Assembly: GCA_029204225.1 (NCBI GenBank)
Contig: CM055097.1
Coordinates: forward strand, 63,795,662-63,859,661
Direction: 5' to 3'
DNA length: 64,000 nt
Source of the DNA: Diphasiastrum complanatum
Lineage: Eukaryota; Streptophyta; Lycopodiopsida; Lycopodiales; Lycopodiaceae
Shown: in pieces, positions 50,080 to 63,995 of the stretch
How the letters are laid out: every line of letters begins with the position of its first letter
Position numbering within the stretch: the stretch's first letter is position 1
Position numbers and translations under genes: made by a program
Notes under the pieces: generated by a model
What the model saw: the letters and a program-made list of their open reading frames with translations, nothing else
Database searches by the model: none
Told to the model about the DNA's origin: nothing

Positions 50080-51017
50080 ATCTCATGTGTGAACTTGCTC
50101 CACTATCAATCCACCAAGGATCTAGATCTCCATCATTAGCAAGCATACATAAAGACATCACAAAAGCATCATCATTTGCATCTTGATCATCCAAACCATC
50201 CCCATCAAGAGTAAGATTACCTTGCTTGTCTCCTTGATCTCTCTTCTTCTTGTAGCACTCACTTGCAAAGTGTCCTTTGATGCCACAATAGAAGCACTTG
50301 AGCTTTGATCTGTCCTTCTTTTTGCCACTTGAAGAAGCATCCACTTGATCTTGCCCTTTTAGACCACTTACTTTTGGTTTTGCCCTTGAATTTGCCCTTT
50401 GTGAACATAGCATCCCCTTGAAGTGTCGATCGAGATCCACCTCTTGCTTGAAGCCTATATTCCTCATTGATAAAGATCTCTTGAAGATCCATCAAACTTG
50501 GCAAAGTCTTTTGAAAGCAATACTTTGAACAATGTTAGCATGAGCATCCAACAAGCCATCAAGAATCACTTGAATAAGCTCTCCTTCCTTAATGCTTTCA
50601 TCTATGCAAGCTAACTCATCATTCAATGCTTTATCTGAAAACAAAAGTACTTGGACTTTCTTCATTCTTTTGCAAACAAGAAAATATTTGCCTTCTTAGA
50701 GCCAACACTCTAGAAGTAGACTTGGATTCATAAAGCCTCTTCAATGAATTCCAAGCTTCCAAAGATGATGTGCACTTACCAACTTCCTTGAGAAGTTCAT
50801 TGGTAACATTCATCTTTATCATGTGTAGAGCCTTCTTGGCCCTCTTGTCATACCTCAATTGATCTTGTTGTGTTGTTGGTCTCTCCTCCAAGCCTACAAC
50901 AATATCCAAAACACCATTCATCTCAAGAAGTGACTCCATCCTCACTTTCCACAATGAATAGTTACTTGAGGTAAGCCTATCATTGGCTTCCAACATGACT
51001 CCAATTGAGGTTGCCAT
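50080..51017 (-). pseudogene. Copia Gag and protease start (minus-strand family A)
   Basis: Gag begins MATSIGVMLEANDRLTSSNY at 51,017, with the core WKVRMESLLEMNGVLD and TSSLEAWNSLKRLYES. The frame is lost at 50,631 by a 2-nt deletion relative to the plus-strand copy. In another frame come the CCHC zinc knuckle CFYCGIKGHFASEC (about 50,257-50,298) and the protease start PWWIDSGASSHM near 50,090-50,120. Gag forms the particle; the DSG is the protease catalytic motif. Confidence 0.88.
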
Positions 51018-51605
51018 GTAGCAATGACCTGATCTTCTCTTTCAACCTGCTTCAATGCACAAAGCACTCCTTTGAACAACAACAAATGATTTCAAAAAAA
51101 ATCACCAAGATTTGAAACTATCTCACAAATTCTCTTCTAGCACTTATCCAAGCAAATCAACACATAGAATCATGAAATCTTGATCAACCTATGATCTATC
51201 CTCAATCTAATGACTTTTGCCACTTCCTAATATTGAAACACACTCAAATGAAGTCCAGAAACCTCACTATCTAGAGATCCAATCAAATTTAGGGTTTTGA
51301 CAAAATCACAAAAAATTGTCTATTCCAAATCTACATGCAAATGCTGAAAATTTGATATGCAATCTATAAGACACCACTTAGGCTGATCCAATGATCCAAA
51401 AATCAGCCAAATCCAGTATGTGAATTCAAAAATTGGAATTGATCAAGTATATTGACCCATTTAGTGTTTTTATCTACAAAAGATTCAATCTACAAAAGCA
51501 AAAAATCCGATTTTGGTGTAGAATCCTCTCTAGCATGCTCTAGACTTGATATCTTCACCAAATCATTGATAGATCTGATTTGCTCCTTCATAACCTGAAA
51601 CACAA

Positions 51606-51617
51606 GCTCTAATACCA
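51606..51617 (-). other. Primer-binding site, family A
   Basis: TGGTATTAGAGC on the minus strand, one base off the initiator tRNA-Met complement, directly inside the 5' LTR. Confidence 0.88.
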
Positions 51618-52143
51618 TGTGAAAGATTTCAGATCCTTAAGATCCAATCTACTTTAATGATCTTTGGTTAGAAAGAGAAATACACTACCAATCTCAAATG
51701 TAGAAAAATCAGCATCTACACACAAATTGAGATGTAAACACCAATAGAACTTGATCAAACTTGAATGAAATGATTATGTACTGTTGTTGTCTGTACAAAA
51801 CCAGCAAGCTACTGTATTTCACACTTGTGGATCCAAAAATAGCAAGTATAGATCATTCTATACATAGAATTGCAAGCAATCACCAAGATAGTGCACCAAT
51901 GGATAGTAGAACCCAAGAGAACCATGTACAAGCATGAAATGAGATAGAGAAGAGAGAAGATTGCTCTCTCCACGAGTTACATCCTTTTATAACAGGTCAA
52001 AACCCTATTTGGCCACTTGGCTTTCCCACCAAAATGCTAACCCTACTAATTTTGGGTCTAGATTCAATGTTCCCAACTATTCACTCAATATGCCAAATAT
52101 GGAAATATTGCAAAATGTCATGAAACTAGTTGAATCTTTCACA
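51618..52143 (-). repeat. 5' LTR of the minus-strand family A element (526 bp)
   Basis: Bounded by TGTGAAAG and CTTTCACA. It contains a TATA box (TTATAAAAGG, near 51,980) that could drive transcription of the element. It is shorter than the 3' LTR by a ~122-bp deletion at aactattca/ctcaatatgcc. Confidence 0.88.
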
Positions 52144-52827
52144 GGAGCTTCAACATGTGTCTTCAAGGGAATGTGTAGCTGATATCCTCACCAAAGCATT
52201 GGGAAAGGACTTGTTCATGTTCATCATATTTTGCTACATTTTCATATTTGGCATATTGAGGCCAAAACTTCATTTAGACTCAGAAATTGACTTTTCAAGG
52301 TTCATTAGTCTAAATGTCATTTGAATAAACACTTTTTGAAAGTTTGGGAAAGTTAGAATGCAAGCTTGAGTACATTGAATCTAGACCCAAAATTAGTAGG
52401 GTTAGCATTTTGGTGGGAAGGCCAAGTGGCCAAATAGGGTTTGGACCTGTTATTAAATGATGTAACTCATGGAGAGAGCTATGTTCTCTCTTCTCTATCT
52501 CATTTCATGCTTATACATGGTTCTCTTGGGTTCTACTATCCATTGGTGCACTATCTTGGTGATTGCTTGCAATTCTATGTGTAGAATGATCATTTCTTGC
52601 TATTTTCAGATCCACACATGTGAAATACAGTAGCATGCTGGTTTTGTATGGATAGCAATAGTACTTTATCATTTCATTCAAGTTTTTATCAAATTCTATT
52701 AGTGTTTGCATCTCATTTTGTGTGTAGATGCTAATTTTTCTACATTGGTGAGATTGGTAGTGTATTTCTCTTTCTAACCAAAGATCATTTTTGTGGATTG
52801 GATCTTAAGGATCTGAAATCCTTCACA
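52144..52827 (+). mobile_element. Plus-strand family A element, right part: RNase H end and 3' LTR
   Basis: Resumes RNase H exactly at the insertion point: ELQHVSSRECVADILTKALG, then KDLFM. A deletion of about 70 bp then joins this to LTR sequence, removing the coding end, polypurine tract and first LTR bases; the joint has a short ttcat microhomology. The remaining LTR (about 52,211-52,827) is the reverse complement of the minus-strand copy's LTRs and ends ccttcaca. Confidence 0.9.
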
Positions 52828-52885
52828 TTCAGCACACTAGTCAAACACTACTCTATCTGATTACTACTATTGTATGCTACTGCAA

Positions 52886-53610
52886 CCAACCTTGGGGTAT
52901 ATCAATTAGCTGTGCAAACAACATTCCTCAATGGAGTTATCAAAGAGGACATCTATATGATCCAACCAGAAGGCTATGTGCTCAATAGTAACAAAATCAA
53001 TTCTGTAAACTCCATAAGGTGTTGTATGGCATGAAACAATCTTCAAGCGCATAGTTTTATCGAATCAACTCATTCCTTATTGAACAAGGATTCAAGCCAA
53101 GCTCTACAGACTACAATGTCCGTTTCAAGGCCATGCAACAATCCTTTATCATCATTATGCTATATGTCAATGATACATTGTTATTCAACAACAATGTTAA
53201 ATTGATAGGATACTAAGAGGATGCTATCTCAAGAATTCCAAATGACACACCTAAGAGAAGATCATTACTTTCTCGGGATTCAAATCCACAGGGACAGAAA
53301 CAAGAACCTACTCTATATTACTCAACAGAGGTATATCTTTAACATGCTTTCTAAATTTGATTTCATGAATTGAAAGCTTATACATTCTCCTATGAATCTA
53401 GGTCTTGAACTATCGAAAGAGCAATGCCCTCAAATAAAAGAGAAGAAGGATGAGATGAAGGGATATAGTATCAGTCAATTATTGAATTTCTCATGTATGC
53501 AATAATCTCCACTAGGCCCAATCTTGCATATGTTGTCAACTCACTAAGCCAATATATGTCAAATTCTGGAATGAGCCACTAGAAGGCTCTATCAAGAGTC
53601 ATTTGTTCTT
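52886..53610 (+). pseudogene. Decayed copia RT fragment
   Basis: The translation in pieces gives QLAVQTTFLNGVIKEDIYM, QPEGYV, then HKVLYGMKQS, YVNDTLLF (the YVDD site with Asn for the first Asp), and VVNSLSQYMSNSGMSH followed by a stop where Trp is usual. The order matches copia RT. It differs from the families A and B regions and is dead. Confidence 0.88.
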
Positions 53611-55746
53611 CTTGTCCATATGGATTTGTCCTAGTTGTAAGAAGGGATAAAAAAGAAAGCGGGTGGTTTTGAATCTGGTCATGAACTTGGCTTGAAAGAT
53701 ATCCTAGATGTCTCATTTGTTCTACTCTAAATTGAAATACCAATCTTTTGCAATATTAATGAGGCACATGTTGAAGTATCGCAACAAATCTCGTGGGCTA
53801 TCATCTCCATAGGCTCTACACACTTGAGTGTAGATCTGTAAAAATTGGTTTGGGATCTCTCTTTTTGTCAAACCTTGGAAGGCCAATTTTGGAATAATTA
53901 CTCATGTCATGGGGAACAAAGGGCCTAGGATAGTCCATTGCAAGTGGATCTATGTCAACGTGTTCGTTGGATATCTCGATCTACACGCTAACTAACTCTT
54001 ACATATATGGTAGATCCAACATAGATAATCTCCTATTGGACCTTAAGTGCATACACTGAATTGGATATTGAGACTATTTTTGGTGTTGTGTGTTTTCTGA
54101 TTTTCTAGATGTTTTGTAGATCTTTTCTGAATGAATTCAAACACAAAAAAGATGGAAAAGCAAAGAATGGAAGATGATCAAAGAAAATTGGAAAGCACGA
54201 ATTATATTCTAATGATTAGTCATATTATATCTATGACAAAAATTTTGAGATTAGAAGATCTAAATATTTCACAAGGATAAATGTGTTTGAAATTTACAAT
54301 TATGGTTTCGCACATGGCTAGCTTTTGATTGTAATGGATAAAAAACCAATCAATCTTTTGCTTGTTGGTAAGGAATATAACCAAGAGAGAATCTAAAATA
54401 CGAGTGTTAGTGCCATGTGAGATTATACAAAAATCCAAATTTAGGAGCCAATTAGGGAGGGCGGGGTCATGAGAAATGCAATATGGATTTTTCCATGTTA
54501 TCTACAAAAGAAGATCATGGGAAAAATAAATGTCTACTTTATAAAAGATGGAAAAAGAGCAATATAACTTAGATTTTGCTCTTTCAACTATGAAAGAAGA
54601 GCATAAAAAAATTTCTTCTATTGTACATATCAAGGATGAAGTAAGCAGACCATATGAAGACCAAAGCAAACTACAAGAACAAGACAAAGCCACGCAATGA
54701 GAGACTAACCTAAGATCTACACTAAGAGGTTCCAAAATTTTCACAAAAAATAGAGAGATCAAGGTTAGCCTTGTCTAATACCACAATGTGAGAGGAATGT
54801 ATTCGATAATTCTCTATTTTTTAAGCTAAAAGGAACTTTTTATGGACTTTGCTTAGGCAATTTATAACAATAGTAGTTAACTTCTCACTTATTTGTTACC
54901 TTATGGCATTTAGAAAGCTCATTGGAAGCTTTAAGCTTAAATGGAATGTTGAAATCTTCTTTGAATTGGTCAACTAGAAGGCTAAAGTTGACCATGATAG
55001 CAACATCAAAATAGTCTCTAGCCAATGCGCAATATTTTTATACCCATATTTTAAGCTTAGGCCTTGCACATAAAAACCATGATAGTCCCCAACTGAACTA
55101 CTATAAAAGATTATTCAAGTTTATGTTGGATGTGTTATTTAGCTAGAAAAAGAGCATTAAAAGTTTTTTTTTACTATACTAGCCATGTAATCTGACAAGT
55201 TATCAGAAAAACATTTAGACAATAAGGCACGTGAACATAATATACCCATCATCCAAGATAAACCAACTTAACCCAAACAACCCATAGGCCAATTGGGTAT
55301 AACCTATTTGTGTTTATGTAAATAGTAGAAATGCAAGAAAAAGAGTAGTTGGCATCTATTTTTTCTAAAAGCAAGGCTATCTCAGTCAGAATCTAGGAGT
55401 TTATTCCTTCTTCTTCTTTTAAGTAAGAATATCCAAAAAAAATGAGAGAAAATATATCAAGTTAATTGTCCTTGGCAATTACCATGCAAGGTTGATAAAG
55501 TAGCAAAAGCCACTTATATTATTTTTATTTTTATCTATATACCTACCTTTAAGATTGTAGAAACCTTGGTAGCTCTTAAGATGATTTGTGTCAATATATT
55601 CAACACTATGATTGACCATATAAATGCAAGTTTGTGTAGAAATTCTATAGAGTTTATTGGTAGATGACCGATTAGGCCTTGCACATAGAAACCAACACAC
55701 TCTCCAACTGAACTACTATCGAAGATTATCCATCTCTATGTTAAAT
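53611..55746. other. Intergenic stretch, mostly unrecognised
   Basis: No convincing gene. A tggtattagacaagg word on the minus strand near 54,768-54,786 resembles a primer-binding site and may mark a decayed copia element, but no gag was identified next to it. A ~70-bp block (taggccttgcacata ... caactgaactactat) occurs at about 55,057-55,126 and again at 55,674-55,743. Confidence 0.4.
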
Positions 55747-56447
55747 TGTGAAAGTACTGTACTTTAGGACCATAAATGGATCTACAAAAGATCCACAAGA
55801 GTGATTGGATGCTTGCTTAACAATCTATCAAAAAACTAGACACAAAAAAGTTGATCTAGATTGGCAATTTGACAAACAACAAGCATTAACAATCAAAAGC
55901 ATTGATCAACATTGAAATCTGAGCCCACATGTGTGTACTACAGGCTGTAGTATGGCCTTCAACCTGAGAAACAAGTAGAAATTGATTTGGTTTCATTTGG
56001 ATCACAAAAACTCAATGTACATAGTGAACTAGCTTGAGATTGCCAATGAGCTCCAAAAATTTCCTATCTTCTCACTATGGAGAGAGGGAATACATAGCAT
56101 ATTCGACTTCCTTATTGAAGTTAGGTGGATTTCCAGCATGTAATAAGGAAGTTAACTCACTCTCCTTGACCTAAAATGAAACCCTAGCCTAGATCCTAGA
56201 GTTATGCTTGGTAGGTAGCCAGTTGGTCAAATTTTCACCTTAAACTTAGGTGTAGGTCCTATAAAGTAGGGATGACCACCAAATAGACATGACCAGCTCT
56301 CTTGACTTGACCTAACCTACATTAGGATGGGTTTCCCACGTGGAATCATGGCCTCACATGTGTGGGACCCACTTGTGTACACAATTTATGCTATTCTACA
56401 TGGTTTTTTATCAAGCTAGATTTGCCAATTTTTGGCAATTCTTCACA
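55747..56447 (-). repeat. 3' LTR of the family B element (701 bp)
   Basis: On the minus strand it starts TGTGAAGAATTGCC after the polypurine tract and ends AGTACTTTCACA. Confidence 0.92.
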
Positions 56448-56657
56448 CTCCTCCTCAAATTTAGCTTGATCTATTTACAACTCTCTTGATAGATGAATGA
56501 AAGCTTTTAGAAGTGTCTAAAAAATCCAGCTACAAACAAGGAACTTTTGAGACTCCAATAGAGAATGATGTCCATGAAGGATTTTTCACCACCTCTTAGA
56601 GGATCCCTTACAAGATGTTCCATAAATGTGTCTATATACATGTAGCACACTTCAAAA

Positions 56658-58424
56658 TTAAACATCATGCCAAGCCATGGATTCCAAGGCATTTTGTGCA
56701 CTTGAAGATACATCAATTAAACTATTAAGTGCATACATAATGTTGCCAAAGACAACTTGCCTTGCTTGATCCATATGATTGAGCCTAGATGGCTCCATCT
56801 TGATACTCAAGGTTCTTCTTGGAGTCCTCGGGTCTTGAGCTTGATCCTCCACTTGACTTGACTCCAAAACATCAATGAATTGAATAAGGTGTTGATCCAA
56901 AAGTGCTTCTTCAAGTTTACAAATCTTCCACTCTTGAAATATCACATTTCCACCATTGACAAATTCTTTGGTGGAAAACAAGTAGATTCTACAATCTCTA
57001 CATGAAGAGCAAAACACTACCATTGTTCCTATCATTGAAATAGGATAATCTTTGGTCCTTACATTGGAATGATCATGCACAAAGCATGTGTACACAAAGA
57101 TTTCCAAAGCAAATGATGTTTCATCTTTTATGACTCTATTCAAACTATTACAAAAATAGTTATCCAATGAAATTGCTCCCTTTGCAATGCAAACATCATT
57201 CTTCAAGATGAAACAAACACCATTCTTAAAGTGGACATCCAAACCACTTTCTAAGAGTAAACCAACACTAAGCATATTCTTGGTGATTGATGGTACATAA
57301 AGGACATTTTCTAGATCCGTGCATTTTGAGGATTCTAGACACAAAGAGATGGTACCAACACCATCTATCCTACACTCTTCATCATTTGCAGTAAAGACAA
57401 ACTTTTTAGCAGCATTGAAAGAGTGTAAGGTTGAGAAAAAGTCCTTTTCACAAGATATGTGGGAGCTAGCCCCACTGCCGATCCACCAATTGTCTCTTGA
57501 ATTGCCATTGCTTGTTGGTGAGGATGTAGATGCCATCAAGAATACATCTACTTCATCCTCATCCTCCTCCTTTGCAAGGTTTCCTTGTTTGTCCTCCTCC
57601 ACTTGTGCTCTTAGCCTCTTGTAGCATTCAGATGCATAATGCCCCTTCTTTCCACAAAAGAAGCATTTCTGCTTTGACTTGTCCTTTGAGCTTGATGCAT
57701 CATCCTCTTCTTTGGCCTCCTTTGGATGCTTCTTCTTTCCATTGGTCTTCTTTTTGCCCTTGAATGAGAAATTGGCTTTCTCATCACCATCCTACAAAGA
57801 CAAAGAACTCATCCTAGATTTTGCATGGAGCATCCTACACTCTTCAGCCACTTATACACTGTGAAGTTTTTCTATAGTTGGCAAAGTGTCTTGGATGGCA
57901 AACCTTTGGACCAAGTTTGCAAAGTCATCTCCTAGACCATTAAGGACAATTTGTACAAGCTCTCCATCATGAATCTTCTCTCCAATGGAAGCCAACTCCC
58001 TATTTAGAGACTTGATTCTGAGTACATAACCCTGTGCACTCTCCTCACTTCTCCTCATGCTTTGCAAAATTTGATTTCTAAGCATAAGAACTCTATAAGT
58101 GTTTCTAGACTCATAGATTGATTTTAAAGACTCCCAAGCCTTTTTAGCACTAGTACAAGCTGATACTTCTCTCAACAAATCATTGCTCACATTCATCTTC
58201 ACACAATGAAGTGCAAGCCTAGATCTCTTCTTGTATCTAGCTAACTCCTGTGCACCTAGAGGTTCATCTTCATCTTCAATCAAGAACTCATAAAGGTCTT
58301 GGAGCACCAAGAGTGACTCCATCCTAACCTTCCAAATAGCATAATTTGTAGACTTCAACCTCTCACTAGCTTCTAGAAGGTATGCTCCAGTAGATCCCAT
58401 CTTACTAGTGACTTCTACAAACAA
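56658..58424 (-). pseudogene. Gag-protease frame with unfamiliar sequence replacing integrase (family B)
   Basis: A single frame of 589 codons with only two nonsense codons (near 57,852 and 57,790). In order: Gag core (YAIWKVRMESLLVLQDLYEF, TSAKKAWESLKSIYESRN), zinc knuckle CFFCGKKGHYASEC, acidic tail, protease start WWIGSGASSHIS (Gly for the catalytic Asp), LYVPSITKNMLSV, then after KNDVCIAKG unfamiliar sequence (SFALEIFVYTCFVHDHSNVR, STKEFVNGGNVIFQEW) and a linker PRTPRRTLSIKMEPS. There is no prepol HHCC, no integrase DDE and no RT. The loss of the protease Asp means this copy is inactive even if read through. Confidence 0.85.
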
Positions 58425-59185
58425 GAAATAGATCTGATTGACTTGAAACTCACAAAGGTCTCACACTTGCAGTGTTTCACTCAAATTTGATTTCTAATCC
58501 AACAAATGGACTTATAATCACAGTTCTATCACTCTTTCACAAAGCTGGAATGAAGATAAGATGAAGTGAAAACTACTTTCAATTGCCAAGAAATGAATTT
58601 GATTGTCTCTAGAAACTCACTAAGGTCTCTCTCTTGTAGTTTTTCACTCAAATTAGATTTCTAATCCAACAAATGGACTTATAATCTCAGTTCTAGCATC
58701 CCTCACAAAGTTGGAATGAAGATAAGATGATGTGAAATCTACTTACAATCAAATCTTGTCAATTTTGGCTATTTTTGGATAATAACATGACTAAATCTCC
58801 CTCACACTTTTTGATGTACTTTCAAGACCTGTAAAAAAAGTTTAGAGGACCTGATTTTAGCCTAGATTAATTAGACTTCATGACCCTATGTCAAATGTAA
58901 TCAATGGCACTCAATCTTGGTAGCTTATCCTAAGATTTCCACCAAAAATTACATCAAAAGCTCACAACTTGAATTTCTTTGGATCAAATGAATACCATGC
59001 TTTAAATGCAGGTTCAGAGGTGCCCACACATGTGGACAGTACGGATTTGGACCCCTACCAAGTTTGGGATCAAATCTCCTCAACAAAATCAAGATTCTAG
59101 CTTGCCCTCTCAATACTAGTTTTTAGAACCAAAACTTGCTAAAAATGGATTTGCATTAGATCAATGGCTTATTCTCTTGTACTTG
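58425..59185 (-). other. Family B untranslated leader
   Basis: Between the primer-binding site and the Gag start. It contains a duplicated ~150-bp block (ctcacaaaggtctc ... tttctaatccaacaaatgga ... aaagataagatga-type words near 58,450-58,590 and 58,615-58,740). No frame is seen. It probably carries packaging signals, by analogy with other copia elements. Confidence 0.55.
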
Positions 59186-59197
59186 GCTCTGATACCA
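59186..59197 (-). other. Primer-binding site, family B
   Basis: Exact TGGTATCAGAGC on the minus strand, abutting the 5' LTR. Confidence 0.93.
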
Positions 59198-59898
59198 TGT
59201 GAAAGTACTGTACTTTAGGACCATAAATGGATCTACAAAAGATCCACAAGAGTGATTGGATGCTTGCTTAACAATCTATAAAAAAACTAGACACAAAAAA
59301 GTTGATCTAGATTGGCAATTTGACAAACAACAAGCATTAACAATCAAAAGCATTGATCAACATTGAAATCCGAGCCCAAATGTGTGTACTACAGGCTGTA
59401 GTACGGCCTTCAACCTGAGAAACAAGTAGAAATTGATTTGGTTTCATTTGGATCACAAAAACTCAATGTACATAGTGAACTAGCTTGAGATTGCCAATGA
59501 GCTCCAAAAATTTTCTATCTTCTCACTATGGAGAGAGTAAATACATAGCAAATTCGACTTCCTTCTTGAAGTTAGGTGGATTTCCAGCTTGTAATAAGGA
59601 AGTTAACTCACTCTCCTTGACCTAAAATGAAACCCTAGCCTAGATCCTAGAGTTATGCTTGGTAGGTAGCTAGTTGGTCAAATTTTCACCTTAAACTTAG
59701 GTGTAGGTCCTATAAAGTAGGGATGACCACCAAATAGACATGACCAACTCTCTTGACTTGACCTAACCTACATTAGGATGGGTTTCCCACGTGGCATCAT
59801 GGCCTCACATGTGTGGGACCCACTTGTGTACACAATTTACGCTATTCTACATGGTTTTTTATCAAGCTAGATTTGTCAATTTTTGGCAATTCTTCACA
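59198..59898 (-). repeat. 5' LTR of the family B element (701 bp)
   Basis: Same length and ends as the 3' LTR. Followed on the minus strand by the primer-binding site. Confidence 0.92.
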
Positions 59899-62811
<2,913 letters not shown>

Positions 62812-62820
62812 CTCCTCCTT
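62812..62820 (-). other. Polypurine tract of the third copia element
   Basis: AAGGAGGAG on the minus strand directly before the LTR start. Confidence 0.7.
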
Positions 62821-63035
62821 AAAATATATTTATATGACTTTGAGTGTGGATTCTTTGCTTTGCATTTGAAGTGAAGTTGAACAAAGAATCCATCATAGCA
62901 GCACGATAACCAAATCCACGATAAGATCTCCTTGATAGAAATCTTTTGCCTTTGAAAAATTTTCCACCAATTTGCCACTATGTTGATATGCCTCCTCCAT
63001 GCTTGATGTAGATCCTGGGTTTGCAAAATTCTTTT

Positions 63036-63995
63036 TCATGAAAAGGGCTGCATAAGAATCTGAAAAATCCGAGGCTTGGCATGCCTCATCATGACCACAA
63101 AGATCATATAGATCAAGATTATACCATGTGCAATATTCAAGATTAAGCATGCTAGCTTTACTAGTCCAAATTTTATGAACTCTATCCAAAAGGATCTAAT
63201 CTTGAAACCATACTCGAACTTGATCAAATTAAGGCTAAACACTTTGTTAAGGATGTAAATGTCCTCATTGGATGTTTCACTTACTCTCAAAAGAAGTTTA
63301 CAACATGCCTCATCAAATGAAAGAACATATTCTTCAATATGTTTGAGCTTGTTCTTATTCTTGCTCTTACTCAATTTAAGAGCATACAAATGATGATACA
63401 ATATCTTGCTTCCTAGATGTTTTGGAAACATAATCAAGTCACCAAAGACAAGAATTAATTCCAAATTAAAGACTTCATTCAAAACTAGAATAGTCTTACT
63501 TGATCTTTGAGATGAACAAATTTCACCTAAGCAAGATATATTATCAACCAAAGAAAGAGAACCATAGGTGAGTAGAATAGAATGAATACCACCTTCACTT
63601 ATCTTTTCTTTTACATGAATTAAGAACCACAAGGACTTGGCCTTGTACAATGAAGATCTTCTTGGATATGCATGTTGAGAATACTCCTCCTCAAACCTCG
63701 ACCCCATCATAAGTTGGCTTTTCTCCATAGAATGAAATTTTGATGCAATAAGAGACACTGTGCTCTCGGCCTCTTCCAAGATAGAAAATAGATCTTCATG
63801 ATCAGTAACATCTCCATGCTCAAACACGTTCAAGATAGAGAGTGTAAAGGCTATGTAGCCTTCCTTGGTCGATAAACATCCAATCATGATCCATAGACTT
63901 GGATCTCCATCCTTCTTTCCTTCCAGGAAACCACATGCAAAGCAATAACCTTCAAGAACACTAAGGTACACAACCTTAGGCTTATAGTTGAACAA
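63036..63995 (-). CDS. Frame fusing a copia linker with unfamiliar sequence (partial)
   Basis: An open frame of 319 codons from a Met at 63,995, and open to the window edge, so the true start may lie outside. It contains MGSRFEEEYSQHAYPRRSSL (near 63,710-63,650), matching the copia linker pattern (SRLEEE ... PRRSSR). The parts on both sides, such as GYCFACGFLEGKKDGDPSLW before it and LVDNISCLGEICSSQRSS after it, match no copia domain that I know. The end is hydrophobic (LACLILNIAHGIILIYMIFV), which might be a membrane helix or chance. It lies about 220 bp inside the polypurine tract of a minus-strand element, in the place of RT and RNase H. Confidence 0.55.
   Translation of the reverse strand: MFNYKPKVVYLSVLEGYCFACGFLEGKKDGDPSLWIMIGCLSTKEGYIAFTLSILNVFEHGDVTDHEDLFSILEEAESTVSLIASKFHSMEKSQLMMGSRFEEEYSQHAYPRRSSLYKAKSLWFLIHVKEKISEGGIHSILLTYGSLSLVDNISCLGEICSSQRSSKTILVLNEVFNLELILVFGDLIMFPKHLGSKILYHHLYALKLSKSKNKNKLKHIEEYVLSFDEACCKLLLRVSETSNEDIYILNKVFSLNLIKFEYGFKIRSFWIEFIKFGLVKLACLILNIAHGIILIYMIFVVMMRHAKPRIFQILMQPFS

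Larger units (their letters stand above)
46808..52143 (-). mobile_element. Complete minus-strand copia element, family A, lacking RT
   Basis: 5,336 bp. It has a 5' LTR (52,143-51,618), a primer-binding site (51,617-51,606), Gag, protease start, Gag-prepol, integrase, a linker, then an unfamiliar segment in place of reverse transcriptase, the end of RNase H, a polypurine tract (47,465-47,456) and a 3' LTR (47,455-46,808). It is flanked by ggaga on the left and ggagc on the right. The interrupted host reading gtggagcttcaac shows that GGAGC is the 5-bp target, with one later change. The element sits inside the RNase H of a plus-strand copy of the same family. Confidence 0.93.
55747..59898 (-). 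mobile_element. Copia element, family B, 4,152 bp, lacking integrase and RT
   Basis: Two 701-bp LTRs (59,898-59,198 and 56,447-55,747) differ at roughly 15 positions by eye, so the insertion is fairly young. The primer-binding site is at 59,197-59,186 (TGGTATCAGAGC) and the polypurine tract at 56,456-56,448 (GAGGAGGAG). The internal part holds one reading frame with Gag, protease start and unfamiliar sequence. Flanking pentamers (taaat on the left, ttact on the right) do not match, so the target duplication is lost or a recombination has occurred. At ~4.1 kb it is too short for a full pol and must depend on another element. Confidence 0.92.

Noticed and set aside
54768-54797. Primer-binding-like word tggtattagacaagg as proof of another element
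   Set aside because: Only part of the site matches and no gag or LTR pair could be identified.
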